Below are positions 1 through 8,686 of a stretch of 64,000 nt of DNA, in pieces (position 1 is the stretch's first letter; each line of letters begins with the position of its first letter). Both the position numbers and the translations under genes were made by a program. The notes under the pieces are model-generated. The model saw nothing but the letters and a program-made list of their open reading frames with translations. It did not search any database and was not told the DNA's origin. The stretch is from Acetobacteraceae bacterium (GTDB taxonomy: Bacteria; Pseudomonadota; Alphaproteobacteria; Acetobacterales; Acetobacteraceae): positions 1-64,000 of the forward strand of contig CANJJS010000010.1 in NCBI GenBank assembly GCA_947474705.1, read 5' to 3'.

Positions 1-1
1 G

Positions 2-142
2 CCGCGTTACCTCGCCGAGTTCGAGTATCGCTTCAACCGGCGATACGATCTCGCCGCCATGGTGCCTCGCCTTTGCTGGGCCGCCGCGCGGACCCCGCCG
101 ATGCCATACAGGCTCCTGAAGTTAGCTGAGGTTTATGGGTAA
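2..142 (+). CDS. IS1595 (ISXO2-like) transposase, C-terminal end, cut by window edge
   Basis: The frame is open from the left edge to a TAA at 140-142 and encodes 46 residues. It contains YRFNRRYDLAAMVPRL and a terminal PPMPYRLLKLAEVYG. These match the C-terminal tail that I know from ISXO2-like transposases of the IS1595 family. The DDE-type catalytic core would lie to the left of the window, so I cannot tell whether the element is intact. No terminal inverted repeat can be recognised without its left partner. The family call rests on remembered motifs from a short tail and is moderately firm. Confidence 0.7.
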   Translation, partial: PRYLAEFEYRFNRRYDLAAMVPRLCWAAARTPPMPYRLLKLAEVYG

Positions 143-162
143 TCAGGAATATCTTTGCTGGC

Positions 163-190
163 CACTGGCCGAATCCCACTGGCCGAATCC
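163..190. repeat. 14-bp perfect tandem duplication beside the transposase tail
   Basis: The unit CACTGGCCGAATCC occurs twice in a row (163-176 and 177-190), 20 bp after the transposase stop codon. It could be part of an IS end, a small duplication left by insertion, or chance. The rest of 143-316 shows no gene. Confidence 0.75.
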
Positions 191-316
191 GATGCGGATG
201 GGTACGATGCGGACTACGGCGCCGCGAATCGGCCGATCCGGCATTTCACCTCCGCTTTCGTGGCGGGATGTGCCGGGAAACCGTTGTCGCATCGAGTTGC
301 AAAGGGGAAATACCCA

Positions 317-586
317 ATGTCGAAAGCATTTCTCGCCCAGGTCCTGAAGGAATCCGTGGAACTGACGGGCGCCGCGGCGAATCGCGCGGCGGGCGATCTG
401 ATGGAAGCGATCGTTCGGGAACTGAAAAAGAGCGGGAAGTTTACCCTTCCGAGCTTCGGGACCTTCACGGTGCGCAAGACAAAAGCACGGAAAGGTCTGA
501 ATCCCCGCACCGGCGAGTCGATCAAGGTGAAGGCGGGCAAGACCGTTCGTTTCAAGGCGTCGCCGACGTTGAAAAAGGCGGTCTGA
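317..586 (+). CDS. HU/IHF-family DNA-binding protein
   Basis: Small basic protein of 89 residues, the usual length of the HU/IHF family. Members form dimers that bend DNA and compact the nucleoid. The protein reads MSKAFLAQVLKESVEL, then an N-terminal helical pair, then GKFTLPSFGTFTVRK leading into the beta-arm. The arm carries the family hallmark GLNPRTGESIKVKAGKTV. The frame stays open upstream to 155, but ATG 317 is chosen because it begins exactly where family homology begins and has an AAGGGGAAA ribosome site 7-8 bases upstream. HU and IHF subunits cannot be separated with confidence from this sequence alone. It sits between the IS remnant and an MFS gene and appears to be a single-gene unit. 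Confidence 0.93.
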   Translation: MSKAFLAQVLKESVELTGAAANRAAGDLMEAIVRELKKSGKFTLPSFGTFTVRKTKARKGLNPRTGESIKVKAGKTVRFKASPTLKKAV

Positions 587-617
587 GGACCGTTTCGGTG
601 CTGTCCCGGTTCCGCGC

Positions 618-2006
618 GTGAGCGGGCCGGGCGGTTTTGCCCAAAGGCACCCCGGATTCGGGGTGCTGGTGGTTGGGCTGGGCACGTTGGTGGTGCCTTT
701 CGATTCCTCGGTGAATGTGGCGTTTCCACATATTGTCCGGGGTTTCGATTTGCCGATCCCGTCCATTCAATGGGTGGTGATCGCGTATACGCTGACTTAT
801 GCCGCGCTGACCCTGGTCTTCGGGCGGGTCAGCGACATGCTGGGTTACCGGCTGATTTTCCAAATTGGCAATCTGACGGGGGCGGCGGCGTTTTTGGCCT
901 GCGCGGCCTCGACGGAGTTTGGCTGGCTGCTGGCCTCCCGCGTGTTGCAGGGGGTTGGGGCGGCGCTGGCGTTAAGTTGCGGGCCGGCGCTGGCGACGAG
1001 CCTGTATCCGGAGGACCAGCGGACACGGGTGCTCGGCCTTTACACGATGATGTTTGGCATCGGGGCGGTGCTGGGCACGGTGGTGGCGGGGCAGTTGGTG
1101 CATTACTTCGGCTGGCAGGCCGTGTTCTGGTTCCGGGCGCCGATCGCGCTGCTTTCCTTCGCGCTGACCTGGACGCTGCCGAAGGGCGAACGGCGGGGGC
1201 AACAGACCTTCGACCTGCCCGGCGCGATGTTGTTGGTGGTGGGGATCGCGGCGTTCCTTGCGGCGTTGAACCAAATGCGGGCGCCGGGATGGGGGCTGGG
1301 TGTGGCGGCCGGGATCGCGGCGGTGGCGGTGTGGGGGTTTGTCCGGCAGGAAAGCCGGGTGGCGCAGCCGATCCTGTCGTTGCGGTTTTTCCGGGATGTG
1401 GATTTTTCGTTGGTGACCGGGGCGCATGCGCTGATCAGCCTGTCCGGATTTTCGATCATGCTGCTGGTGCCGTTTTACCTCGACCGTTTGGGCGGGTTGT
1501 CGATCCCGATGAGCGGGCTGGTGCTGGGGTCCTCGCCGATCGGGATCATGTTATCGGGGCCGTTGGGCGCGCGATTGTTGAAGGTTATTCCGGCGCGGCG
1601 GGCGGCGTTGCTGGCGGCGGCGATCATGGCGGTGGCGCAGATCGCGATCGGGTCGCAGGGCGAGCCCGCGCGGATTCCGCTGCTGGCGATGGCGATGTTC
1701 CTGCAGGGCTGCGGGATGGGGCTGTTTCAGGTGGTTTGTTTCGATATTTCGACGGCGACGATCCCGCGGGAGGACCGGGGGGTGGCGGGGAGCCTGGCGG
1801 CGATGACTCGCACGGTGGGCGTGGTGACGGCGGCGACGGTGCTGATGTTGATTTTTCAGACGTTGCGCGCCGTGGGCGCGAGCCGGGGGCTGGCGGAGGG
1901 CGAGGCGTTTCTGATGGGGTTTCAGGGGGCGTTTTTCATTGCCTCGACGTTGCCGATTGGGGTGGTGGCGGTGGGGCTGGCGCGGGGGTGGGCGCGGAGG
2001 GGGTGA
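618..2006 (+). CDS. MFS transporter, DHA2 (EmrB/QacA-like) drug:H+ antiporter type
   Basis: The protein has 462 residues, is highly hydrophobic and spans the inner membrane. The motif A region between the second and third helices reads GRVSDMLGYR. The N-terminal VPFDSSVNVAFPHI and IQWVVIAYTLTYAAL are typical of the 14-helix DHA2 group, which exports drugs or metabolites in exchange for protons. The substrate cannot be read from sequence. The GTG start at 618 lies 31 bases after the HU stop codon and has no obvious strong ribosome site. Most of the polypeptide is hydrophobic helices, and the protein ends in a short basic tail (ARGWARRG). No regulator is adjacent, which is unusual for drug exporters but not diagnostic. 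Confidence 0.9.
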   Translation: MSGPGGFAQRHPGFGVLVVGLGTLVVPFDSSVNVAFPHIVRGFDLPIPSIQWVVIAYTLTYAALTLVFGRVSDMLGYRLIFQIGNLTGAAAFLACAASTEFGWLLASRVLQGVGAALALSCGPALATSLYPEDQRTRVLGLYTMMFGIGAVLGTVVAGQLVHYFGWQAVFWFRAPIALLSFALTWTLPKGERRGQQTFDLPGAMLLVVGIAAFLAALNQMRAPGWGLGVAAGIAAVAVWGFVRQESRVAQPILSLRFFRDVDFSLVTGAHALISLSGFSIMLLVPFYLDRLGGLSIPMSGLVLGSSPIGIMLSGPLGARLLKVIPARRAALLAAAIMAVAQIAIGSQGEPARIPLLAMAMFLQGCGMGLFQVVCFDISTATIPREDRGVAGSLAAMTRTVGVVTAATVLMLIFQTLRAVGASRGLAEGEAFLMGFQGAFFIASTLPIGVVAVGLARGWARRG

Positions 2007-2413
2007 GTTTGGGGGGGGCGGCGGTCGATCGAGGGCTGGGCGTGTTCCGGTCGAAGGTCGCTGGCGGCGGATATCGGCGATTTTGATTTCGGCCGCCGTC
2101 GCCGGACGGCGCGATCCCGCGGTGACGATACAGTCAAAGAATGAAAGTCGGTGGTTTGCCATCGCCCGACGAGGCGGTGGCGTTCAGGCCGCGTATGGGA
2201 AAGCGGGCACGGGTATCTGACTCCGATTTATCGCGGAGGACGCGGAGTCGACCTCGCGCGCGATCGCCTTCGGAGCCTCCACTCGCGCCGGAAATCGGGA
2301 TCGATAGGCCGGTAGAAGAGAGCGCGCGATACTGGCCGGACAGTCTCGACGCGCGGTTGGACGGCCCGACGGATATGTGTATGGTACGCGATCCCTATAC
2401 ACACGAGCCCGCC
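2007..2413. other. intergenic stretch before vapBC; no gene seen
   Basis: About 400 bp with no convincing coding frame. The open frames here have no homology that I recognise. The only structured site is the inverted repeat just before vapB, listed separately. Confidence 0.6.
2376..2403. promoter_or_regulatory. inverted repeat upstream of vapB, candidate autoregulatory operator
   Basis: TGTGTAT (2376-2382) and ATACACA (2397-2403) form a perfect 7-bp inverted repeat with a 14-bp spacer. It ends 10 bp before the vapB ATG. VapB-VapC complexes generally repress their own promoter by binding such repeats. The assignment is inferred from position and symmetry. Confidence 0.45.
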
Positions 2414-2626
2414 ATGCGCACGAACATCGATATCGACGACGATCTCCTGACCGCGGCCATGGCGGCGGCGGGATTGTCGACGAAAAAGGCGACCGTCGAA
2501 GAGGCGTTACGGCGCCTCGTACAACGCCACCAAAGGCGGGCCGCGTTGGCCGATTTGGCGGGGCTGGGTTGGGAGGGCGATCTGGCCGCAATGCGGGAAG
2601 GCCGGGAGACCGGCCAGGTCCCGTGA
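2414..2626 (+). CDS. vapB: VapB-type antitoxin (ribbon-helix-helix)
   Basis: The protein has 70 residues. It opens with MRTNIDIDDDLLTAAMAAAG, the beta-strand plus helix signature of VapB antitoxins that bind DNA as ribbon-helix-helix dimers (residues 1-40). The C-terminal half, with LADLAGLGWEGDL, is the part that normally wraps around the toxin's active site. The frame is open upstream, but ATG 2414 is the start because homology begins there and the candidate operator lies just upstream. The stop codon overlaps the GTG start of vapC by 3 bases (GTGA), so the two are translationally coupled, as is usual for these modules. Confidence 0.88.
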   Translation: MRTNIDIDDDLLTAAMAAAGLSTKKATVEEALRRLVQRHQRRAALADLAGLGWEGDLAAMREGRETGQVP

Positions 2627-3024
2627 TCGTGGTCGATAGTTCCGTCTGGATCGGGCTCCTACGGAATTCGGACAGCCCCCCGGTCCGCCGGTTGCGGGAG
2701 ATCGCGGACATGGAGGACGACCGGCTTCTGGTTGGCGATTTGATCCTGCTCGAGGTGTTGCAAGGGGCCCGCGACGAGGCCCATGCCGCCCGGATCGAGC
2801 GCGGTCTTCGCCGATTTCCGGTCGTGCCGATGTTGGGCGATGCCATCGCGGTTCAGGCCGCGCGGAATTATCGTCTGCTACGCGCACGCGGCATTACGGT
2901 TCGCAAGACGAAAGACACGATTATCGGCGCGTTTTGCATCGCGGGCGGGCATTTCTTGCCGCATGACGACCGCGATTTCGATCCGATGGAAGTGCATTTG
3001 GGCCTTCGGACGGTGGCGGCGTAG
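2623..3024 (+). CDS. vapC: VapC-type PIN-domain ribonuclease toxin
   Basis: PIN-domain toxin of 133 residues, the normal VapC length. VapC enzymes cut tRNA or rRNA when freed from VapB. The acidic Mg2+-binding residues expected of the family are visible: D5 in MIVVDSSVWIGLL, E44 in LILLEVLQGAR, D98 in KTKDTIIGAFC, and D115/D116 in HDDRDFD. The GTG start at 2623 overlaps the vapB stop. All catalytic positions are present, so the toxin is probably active. A function in stress survival or in stabilising nearby DNA is possible but not shown by the sequence. Confidence 0.92.
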   Translation: MIVVDSSVWIGLLRNSDSPPVRRLREIADMEDDRLLVGDLILLEVLQGARDEAHAARIERGLRRFPVVPMLGDAIAVQAARNYRLLRARGITVRKTKDTIIGAFCIAGGHFLPHDDRDFDPMEVHLGLRTVAA

Positions 3025-3082
3025 CCCTGACACCGGGCGCGGCCGGCGGAAAATATCCCGGAGGACTCGGGCCAAAGCCCCC

Positions 3083-4327
3083 TCACCGCCCGCCAGCGTA
3101 CCGCTCCACCAGCGCGTCCCACAAGGACCGCAATTCCGCCGCGGCCGGGTCGTTCGACGGTTTCAGCCGCACCGCCGTGTGCACCAGCACCAGTTTCGCC
3201 GCGGGGTCCACGTAGATCGCCTGGCCGTGGATGCCCAGAAAGGCGAACTGGCGGCGGGGACTGGCGAGAATCCAGGTTTGGTAGCCATACCCAAAACCTC
3301 GCCGCATCGTGCCGGGGGCCAGGAACGGGGCCTGGACGGTGGTCGCGTCCAGCACCCATTGGCGCGGCACGATCTGGCGTCCGTTCCAGGCGCCCTCGCC
3401 CGCCAGGACCAGGCCGAGCCGCGCCCAGTCGCGCAGCACCGCGGTCACGCAGCAATAGGCGACTTCCTGTCCCGTGGTGTCGAGCGTCCAGGTCGCGTCC
3501 GCCTCGGCCCCCATGGGTTGCCAGATGCGGGTTCGGAAGTATTCCGTCAGTGGCATGCGGGTGGCCGCGGTCAGCACCAGGCCCAGGACCTCGGTTTCCA
3601 CGCCGGCGTAGTTGAAGCGCGTGTCTGGCGGGACCTCTCGCGTGTTGAACGACGCCACGGCGCGGGCGGGGCCCGGGTTGGCCGATCCGAACAGCATGCG
3701 GCTGAGGCGCTGGTTGTCGCCGGGGGCGTCGTAGACCTCTTTGTAGGCGACGCCGGAGGCCATGTGCAGCAGCGCCCGGATCGGTGTCGCGCCGTATTCG
3801 GTGCCCGCGAGCGCCGGGACGTAATCGCGCGCGGGCTGGTCGATCGAGCGGATCGCGCCTTCCTGGACGGCGATGCCCACGAGCATGCCGACGATGGTTT
3901 TGGCCATGGATTGCGACAGGAACCGGTCGCGGTCCGTGCGGCCGTACTGGTAGTGCTCGAACACGATCTGTCCGGCGTGGACAATGAGAAGTCCGGTGGC
4001 GGGGTGGCGGGACAAATAATCCGTCAGGTCGCGGCGGGTTCCGGCGTGGGTGTAGGGGAGGGTCAGGGCCTCGGCCGCCCATGGGAGGGGTGAGGGCGAA
4101 GCGGGCCGGGCGGCGATCCGGTGGCGGTATTTCTCGTTGAAATGCGTGAAGTGTCCGACCATGGAGAATTGCGGCACGGGCACGGCGCGGGAGCCGACGG
4201 GGTAGCCCTCGGCCGCGCCATAGGCCGCCGCGTCGGGTCCGCCCGGAGAAAGCACCGGCCCAGGCCCGGCCCAGACGGCGCTGGCGAAGAACATCGACAG
4301 GGCGGAAAGAATCGCGAGTCGCGTCAA
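3083..4327 (-). CDS. exported serine hydrolase, class C beta-lactamase fold
   Basis: The protein has about 414 residues. The N-terminus (TRLAILSALSMFFASAVWA) is a signal peptide, so it is periplasmic or secreted. The beta-lactamase/esterase fold is supported by the SxxK motif SMAK at 140-143, where S140 is the nucleophile and K143 the base. A YAG at 240-242 stands in the YxN position, and HGQ in GIHGQAIYV takes the place of the KTG motif. These variants resemble NylB-like and EstB-like esterases or amidases rather than true AmpC enzymes. I chose the TTG at 4327, which follows GGAGAGGAAAGGA and directly precedes the signal sequence. An ATG at 4396 would add 23 residues and overlap the divergent gene. 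Substrate unknown. Confidence 0.82.
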   Translation of the reverse strand: MTRLAILSALSMFFASAVWAGPGPVLSPGGPDAAAYGAAEGYPVGSRAVPVPQFSMVGHFTHFNEKYRHRIAARPASPSPLPWAAEALTLPYTHAGTRRDLTDYLSRHPATGLLIVHAGQIVFEHYQYGRTDRDRFLSQSMAKTIVGMLVGIAVQEGAIRSIDQPARDYVPALAGTEYGATPIRALLHMASGVAYKEVYDAPGDNQRLSRMLFGSANPGPARAVASFNTREVPPDTRFNYAGVETEVLGLVLTAATRMPLTEYFRTRIWQPMGAEADATWTLDTTGQEVAYCCVTAVLRDWARLGLVLAGEGAWNGRQIVPRQWVLDATTVQAPFLAPGTMRRGFGYGYQTWILASPRRQFAFLGIHGQAIYVDPAAKLVLVHTAVRLKPSNDPAAAELRSLWDALVERYAGGR

Positions 4328-4376
4328 CGTTTTATTATCCTTTCCTCTCCATCCTGGCGGCGATGGAGCACAGCGC

Positions 4377-5288
4377 GTGAAACAGGCCTTGGTCAAAGGG
4401 GGGGCCGCCCTTCTGCGGTCCTATTACCGGCACATGCCGCTCGCTTTTGGCAAGCGGCGGGTTTGGCACAGCGTCGTCCGGCGCCTGGTGGCGCATGGGC
4501 CCGATCTGGACATGGAGGCGCGGACCCGGTTTGGCGCGCGGATGCATGTGCGGTTTCCCGACACGATCCAGAGTTTTGTCTATTTCTTCGGGGTGTGGGA
4601 GCCGGCGATCACGGCCTGGCTGGCGCGCACTTTGGCGCCCGGGGATATCGCGATCGATGTTGGGGCGAATATCGGCTACGATACGTTGCTGGCCTCGCAT
4701 TTGGTGGGCCCAGAGGGGCTTGTGCACGCGATCGAGGCCTCGCCGCATGTTCACGCGCTGCTGACCCGCAACCTGGCGCTGAACCGGGCGGCGAATGTGA
4801 CGTCGTATCATTGCGCGGTCTGCGCCGAGGACGGCGAGGTGCCGATTTATCTTCACGATGCCTCCAATCTCGGCGGCACGACGATCGTGCCGGAGGTGGC
4901 GGCGCGGCGGGGGGCGGTGCTGGAGGCGATGGTCATGGGCCGGCCGTTGACCACGATCGTCGGCGAGGCGGCGTTGCGGGCGGCGCGGGTGATCAAGATC
5001 GACGTGGAGGGCGCGGAATGGCCGGTCGTGCGCGGTTTCGCGCCTCTGCTGCCGGATCTGTCGCCGCGCACCGAACTCCTGATCGAGGTCAGCGCGGAGG
5101 GTCTTCGCGATCACGGCCAGAGCATTGGCGGATTCTTGGGTGTGTTCCGCGCGGCGGGGTTCAGGCCTTTCGCGATCGGCAACCGGTATACCGTCGACAC
5201 CTATCTGGCGCCGCGGCTGGCGATGCCGGAACCTCTCACCGGCGAGGATTTCGACCAGCTCGATATTTTATTCCGGCGGGAAACCTGA
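4377..5288 (+). CDS. FkbM-family SAM-dependent methyltransferase
   Basis: The protein has 303 residues. The SAM-binding motif I is IAIDVGANIGY (about 91-101), followed by an acidic loop IEASPHVH. The FkbM-specific VIKIDVEGAEWPVVRGF lies near residue 205. FkbM proteins methylate hydroxyl groups on sugars, lipids or secondary metabolites. The acceptor here is unknown, since no glycan or polyketide locus is adjacent. The GTG start follows a GGAG by about 9 bases. It is divergent from the serine hydrolase, with about 49 bp between the chosen starts, so the two probably share a control region. Confidence 0.88.
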   Translation: MKQALVKGGAALLRSYYRHMPLAFGKRRVWHSVVRRLVAHGPDLDMEARTRFGARMHVRFPDTIQSFVYFFGVWEPAITAWLARTLAPGDIAIDVGANIGYDTLLASHLVGPEGLVHAIEASPHVHALLTRNLALNRAANVTSYHCAVCAEDGEVPIYLHDASNLGGTTIVPEVAARRGAVLEAMVMGRPLTTIVGEAALRAARVIKIDVEGAEWPVVRGFAPLLPDLSPRTELLIEVSAEGLRDHGQSIGGFLGVFRAAGFRPFAIGNRYTVDTYLAPRLAMPEPLTGEDFDQLDILFRRET

Positions 5289-5402
5289 CGCCTGACACGC
5301 CCATGCGTGGGACTCGCCGGACGCGAATACCCGACCTGTGAACCAGGCTATTGCAAACGGATCGTCCGCGTGCTTTGTCCGCGCCCCTTGGAGGACGCGA
5401 CC

Positions 5403-6575
5403 ATGACCGACTATGTCGCCGGGCGGCATTTCTTACAAACCCCAGGCCCCACCAACGTCCCGGATCGGGTGTTGCGGGCCATGGACCACCACGCCATCAA
5501 CCACCGCGGGCCGGAGTTCGGCCAACTCGGCCTGACCGTGATCGGCAAGCTGCGCCAGATTTTCCGCACGGATGGGATCGTCGCGATCTTCCCGTCGTCG
5601 GGCACGGGCGCCTGGGAGGCCGCGCTGGTCAACACGCTCGCCGCCGGCGACCGGGTGCTGATCGCGCGCACCGGCCAGTTTTCGCACTTGTGGGAAGACA
5701 TGGCCCGCCGCCATGGGCTGGATGTCCAGACGATGGAAACCGACTGGCGCCGCGGCGCCGATCCGGAGCAAATCGCCAACATCCTGAAGGAAGACAGCGA
5801 CCACCGGATCAAGGCGGTCTTCGTCGTGCACAGCGAGACCTCCACGAGCTGCATGAGCGACGTGCCCGCCGTGCGCGCCGCGCTCGACAAGACCAACCAT
5901 CCGGCGCTGCTGATGGTGGACGCGATCTCGTCGCTGGCCTGCGTGGATTACCGGCACGACGAATGGCGGGTGGATGTGACCATCGCGGGCTCGCAAAAGG
6001 GTCTGATGGTGCCGCCGGGCCTGTCTTTCACGGCGATCGGGCCGAAAGCGCTGGCCGCCGCGGAGAAGAACAAGACCCCGCGGGGTTACTGGGAATGGGC
6101 GCCGTACGTGGCGTCGAACAAGACCGGGTTTTTTCCGTACACGCCCGCGATGCACCTGTTCTACGCGCTGAACGCGGCGCTGGACATGCTGCTGGAAGAA
6201 GGACTTCCGAACGTCTTCGCGCGTCACGACCGTTACGCCGAGGCCACGCGCCGCGCCGTCCGCGCCTGGGGGCTGGAGCTGCAATGCGCCGATCCCCGCG
6301 CCTATGCGCCCGGCGTGACCGCGATCCTGATGCCGGAGGGGCATAACGCGGACAATCTGCGGAATGTGATCCTGGAAAAGTTCAACATGGCGCTCGGGAA
6401 CGGCCTTGGCCGCATCGACGGCAAAGTGTTTCGGATCGGCCATATGGGCGATCTGGGGGTGTTGCAGCTCGCCGGTGTGCTGGCGGGCGTGGAGATGGGG
6501 CTGCGGGTCGCCGGCGTGCCGCATCGTCCCGGGGGCGCGCAGGCGGCGATGGATTACCTCGCCGGCAACGCCTGA
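5403..6575 (+). CDS. class V aminotransferase, serine-glyoxylate aminotransferase type
   Basis: PLP-dependent enzyme of 390 residues. It begins with MTDYVAGRHF and LQTPGPTNVPDRVLRAM, the N-terminal signature of serine-glyoxylate and alanine-glyoxylate transaminases. K199 in TIAGSQKGLMVPPG is the expected Schiff-base lysine. FPSSGTGAWEAAL (63-75) forms the phosphate-binding turn, and MVDAISSLACVDY holds the aspartate that pairs with the PLP ring. It would convert serine plus glyoxylate to hydroxypyruvate plus glycine. The ATG at 5403 has GGAGGA 8 bases upstream and precedes the homology start; the open frame further upstream is ignored. No serine-cycle partner genes are nearby, so photorespiration-like glyoxylate detoxification is as likely as C1 assimilation. 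Confidence 0.9.
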   Translation: MTDYVAGRHFLQTPGPTNVPDRVLRAMDHHAINHRGPEFGQLGLTVIGKLRQIFRTDGIVAIFPSSGTGAWEAALVNTLAAGDRVLIARTGQFSHLWEDMARRHGLDVQTMETDWRRGADPEQIANILKEDSDHRIKAVFVVHSETSTSCMSDVPAVRAALDKTNHPALLMVDAISSLACVDYRHDEWRVDVTIAGSQKGLMVPPGLSFTAIGPKALAAAEKNKTPRGYWEWAPYVASNKTGFFPYTPAMHLFYALNAALDMLLEEGLPNVFARHDRYAEATRRAVRAWGLELQCADPRAYAPGVTAILMPEGHNADNLRNVILEKFNMALGNGLGRIDGKVFRIGHMGDLGVLQLAGVLAGVEMGLRVAGVPHRPGGAQAAMDYLAGNA

Positions 6576-6599
6576 TACACGCCGAAATTCCGGGATTCG

Positions 6600-6629
6600 A
6601 AACCTTGGGCGGGGCCGTCCAAGGTTTTT
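6600..6629 (+). terminator. rho-independent terminator after the aminotransferase gene
   Basis: AAACCTTGG and CCAAGGTTT pair around a GC-rich 10-base loop, and the 3' arm runs into TTTTT. It lies 25 bp after the stop codon and separates this gene from metK. This is the clearest intrinsic terminator in the window. Confidence 0.85.
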
Positions 6630-6658
6630 CGGTGCCCGGCCGAGTCGCGGGGGAGTAG

Positions 6659-6683
6659 GCGGGGGTTTCAACTTGACCCCCGC
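6659..6683 (+). promoter_or_regulatory. stem-loop in the metK leader, function unknown
   Basis: GCGGGGGT and ACCCCCGC form a perfect 8-bp stem with a 9-base loop, 78 bases before the metK ATG. A second GC-rich symmetric segment (GCCGG...CCGGC) follows near 6703-6743. SAM-sensing leaders occur upstream of methionine genes in this class, but the conserved SAM-II or SAM-SAH cores are not recognisable, so I make no riboswitch claim. Confidence 0.35.
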
Positions 6684-6760
6684 AATTCCTTCCGCCACAC
6701 CCCGCCGGTCTTAAGCCAGCCAAAGCCGGACCCGCCGGCGCGGCCACGGAGATTGTCCTC

Positions 6761-7948
6761 ATGCGCGACACAGGCGAGTACCTTTTTACCTCCGAGTCAG
6801 TCTCCGAGGGCCATCCCGACAAGGTCGCGGACCGTCTCAGCGACACGGTGCTCGACGCGTTCCTTTCCGCCGATCCCTATGCGCGCGTCGCCTGCGAAAC
6901 TCTGGTCACGACCAATCGCGTCGTGCTGGCGGGCGAAACCCGCGGCCCCGAATCGGTGACGCACGAGCTGCTGGCGCATCTCTGCCGCATGGCCATCCGC
7001 GACATCGGCTACGAGCAGGACGGGTTCCACTGGGCCAACGCCGACATCGCCGTGCATTTGCACTCCCAGTCCTCCGACATCGCGCAGGGCGTGGACAGCG
7101 CGGGGAACAAGGACGAGGGCGCGGGCGACCAGGGGCTGATGTTCGGATACGCCTGCCGCGAGACGGCGGGGCTGATGCCGGCGCCGCTGTATTACTCGCA
7201 CGAGATCCTGCGCCATGTGCGGGACCGGCGGAAAGCGGGCGAGCAGGGATTCACCAGCCTGCTGCCGGACGCGAAAAGCCAGGTCACATTGCGCTATGTC
7301 GACGGCAAGCCGGTCGGCGCCACGGCGGTGGTCGTGTCCACGCAGCATGTCGAGGGCATGGACCAGAACGAAATCAAGCGCATCCTTTGGCCGCTGGTGG
7401 AAAGCACGCTGCCGCAGGGCTGGATGCCGCCGGAGCGCGAGTTCTACGTCAACCCGACCGGCAAATTCGTGATCGGCGGGCCCGATGGCGACTGCGGGCT
7501 GACGGGCCGGAAGATCATCGTCGATACGTATGGCGGTGCCTCCCCGCACGGCGGCGGCGCGTTCAGCGGCAAGGACCCGACCAAGGTCGATCGCTCGGCG
7601 GCTTATGTGTGCCGTTACCTCGCGAAGAACGTGGTGGCGGCGGGGCTGGCGGACAAATGCACGATCCAGATCGCCTACGCGATCGGCGTGTCCTACCCGC
7701 TGTCGGTCTATGTCGATCTGCACGGCACCGGGAAGGACGTGGACGAGGCGAAGCTGGAACGGACCCTGCGCGATCTGGTGAACCTGTCGCCGCGCGGAAT
7801 TCGCGAACATCTGCGGCTGAACCGGCCGATCTATGTGCCGACCTCGGCCTACGGGCATTTCGGGCGCGAGCCGGACATGGATCTGGGCACGTTCACGTGG
7901 GAAGTGACCGATCTGGTGCCCGGTCTGAAATCCGCCTTCGGGCGTTAA
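6761..7948 (+). CDS. metK: S-adenosylmethionine synthetase
   Basis: The protein has 395 residues, full length for MetK. It joins ATP and methionine to make S-adenosylmethionine, releasing phosphate and pyrophosphate, in the cytosol. Signatures: [17 protein letters not shown] (10-25) with the catalytic His of HPD at 18; [12 protein letters not shown] (120-131), the adenine-site hexapeptide; and [19 protein letters not shown] (264-282), the triphosphate loop. The product feeds TrmB next door and the FkbM enzyme at 4.4 kb. The start has GGAG about 10 bases upstream. A long leader with stem-loops follows an intrinsic terminator, so metK has its own promoter. Confidence 0.97.
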   Translation: MRDTGEYLFTSESVSEGHPDKVADRLSDTVLDAFLSADPYARVACETLVTTNRVVLAGETRGPESVTHELLAHLCRMAIRDIGYEQDGFHWANADIAVHLHSQSSDIAQGVDSAGNKDEGAGDQGLMFGYACRETAGLMPAPLYYSHEILRHVRDRRKAGEQGFTSLLPDAKSQVTLRYVDGKPVGATAVVVSTQHVEGMDQNEIKRILWPLVESTLPQGWMPPEREFYVNPTGKFVIGGPDGDCGLTGRKIIVDTYGGASPHGGGAFSGKDPTKVDRSAAYVCRYLAKNVVAAGLADKCTIQIAYAIGVSYPLSVYVDLHGTGKDVDEAKLERTLRDLVNLSPRGIREHLRLNRPIYVPTSAYGHFGREPDMDLGTFTWEVTDLVPGLKSAFGR

Positions 7949-7993
7949 GACCGCTCGTGTCGCGGGGCGCGCCTTTGGCGTTCGACGGCTGCC

Positions 7994-8686
7994 ATGCCGC
8001 CTGAGGTCAAGCCGCCCCCCGACCGGCTCTATGGCCGCGCCCGCGGCCACAAGCTGCGGCCGCGCCAGGAAAAGCTGCTGGCGGAGACCCTGCCGCGCCT
8101 CGCGCTCGACCCGGACGACCCGCTGCGCGCCTTCGGTTTTCAGCCGAAAGCGCTGTGGCTGGAGATCGGGTTCGGCGGCGGCGAGCACGCGCTGGCGCAA
8201 ATCTCCGCCTTCCCCGGCAACGGCCTGATCGCCTGCGAGGTTTTCGAGAATGGCATCTGCTCGTTGCTGTCCCGGCTGGTGCCGGAAGGTGGCGAGGCCG
8301 ACGAGACGCTGCCCGCCAATCTGCGGATATGGCCGGACGACGCGCGGTTGCTGCTGACGAAACTGCCGGACGCCTGTCTCGACCGGTTGTTTCTGTTGTT
8401 CCCCGATCCCTGGCCGAAAGCGCGCCACGCCAAGCGCCGGTTCGTGCATCCCGCGCAATTGCCGCTGGTCGCGCGCGTGCTGAAGCCCGGCGCGATCTGG
8501 CGTGTGGCGAGCGACGATCCGACCTATCAGGACTGGGTGCGGTCGGTCATGGCGGACCAGACCCTGTTCGACGCGCCGCCGCCCGAGACAAGCCGTCCGA
8601 TGGGCTGGCCGCCGACCCGTTACGAGGCGAAGGCGCTGAAAGCCGGCCGGACGCCGCTTTATTGGACGTTTTCGCGCCGGGCCTGA
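7994..8686 (+). CDS. trmB: tRNA (guanine-N7-)-methyltransferase
   Basis: The protein has 230 residues, normal for TrmB, which uses SAM to make m7G46 in the variable loop of many tRNAs. After the N-terminal LYGRARGHKLRPRQEKLL (the GR-x-x-x-LR-x-Q feature of the family), the SAM site is LWLEIGFGGGEHALAQ, followed by the acidic CEVFENG. The catalytic segment FLLFPDPWPKARHAKRR is fully conserved and contains the aspartate of PDPWPK. It lies 45 bp after metK on the same strand and is probably co-transcribed with it, which pairs SAM synthesis with SAM use. metK-trmB linkage is common in alphaproteobacteria. Confidence 0.95.
   Translation: MPPEVKPPPDRLYGRARGHKLRPRQEKLLAETLPRLALDPDDPLRAFGFQPKALWLEIGFGGGEHALAQISAFPGNGLIACEVFENGICSLLSRLVPEGGEADETLPANLRIWPDDARLLLTKLPDACLDRLFLLFPDPWPKARHAKRRFVHPAQLPLVARVLKPGAIWRVASDDPTYQDWVRSVMADQTLFDAPPPETSRPMGWPPTRYEAKALKAGRTPLYWTFSRRA

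Noticed and set aside
6630..6760. SAM-II or SAM-SAH riboswitch before metK
   Set aside because: The leader has stems, but I could not match the conserved cores of these classes; reported only as an unexplained structure.
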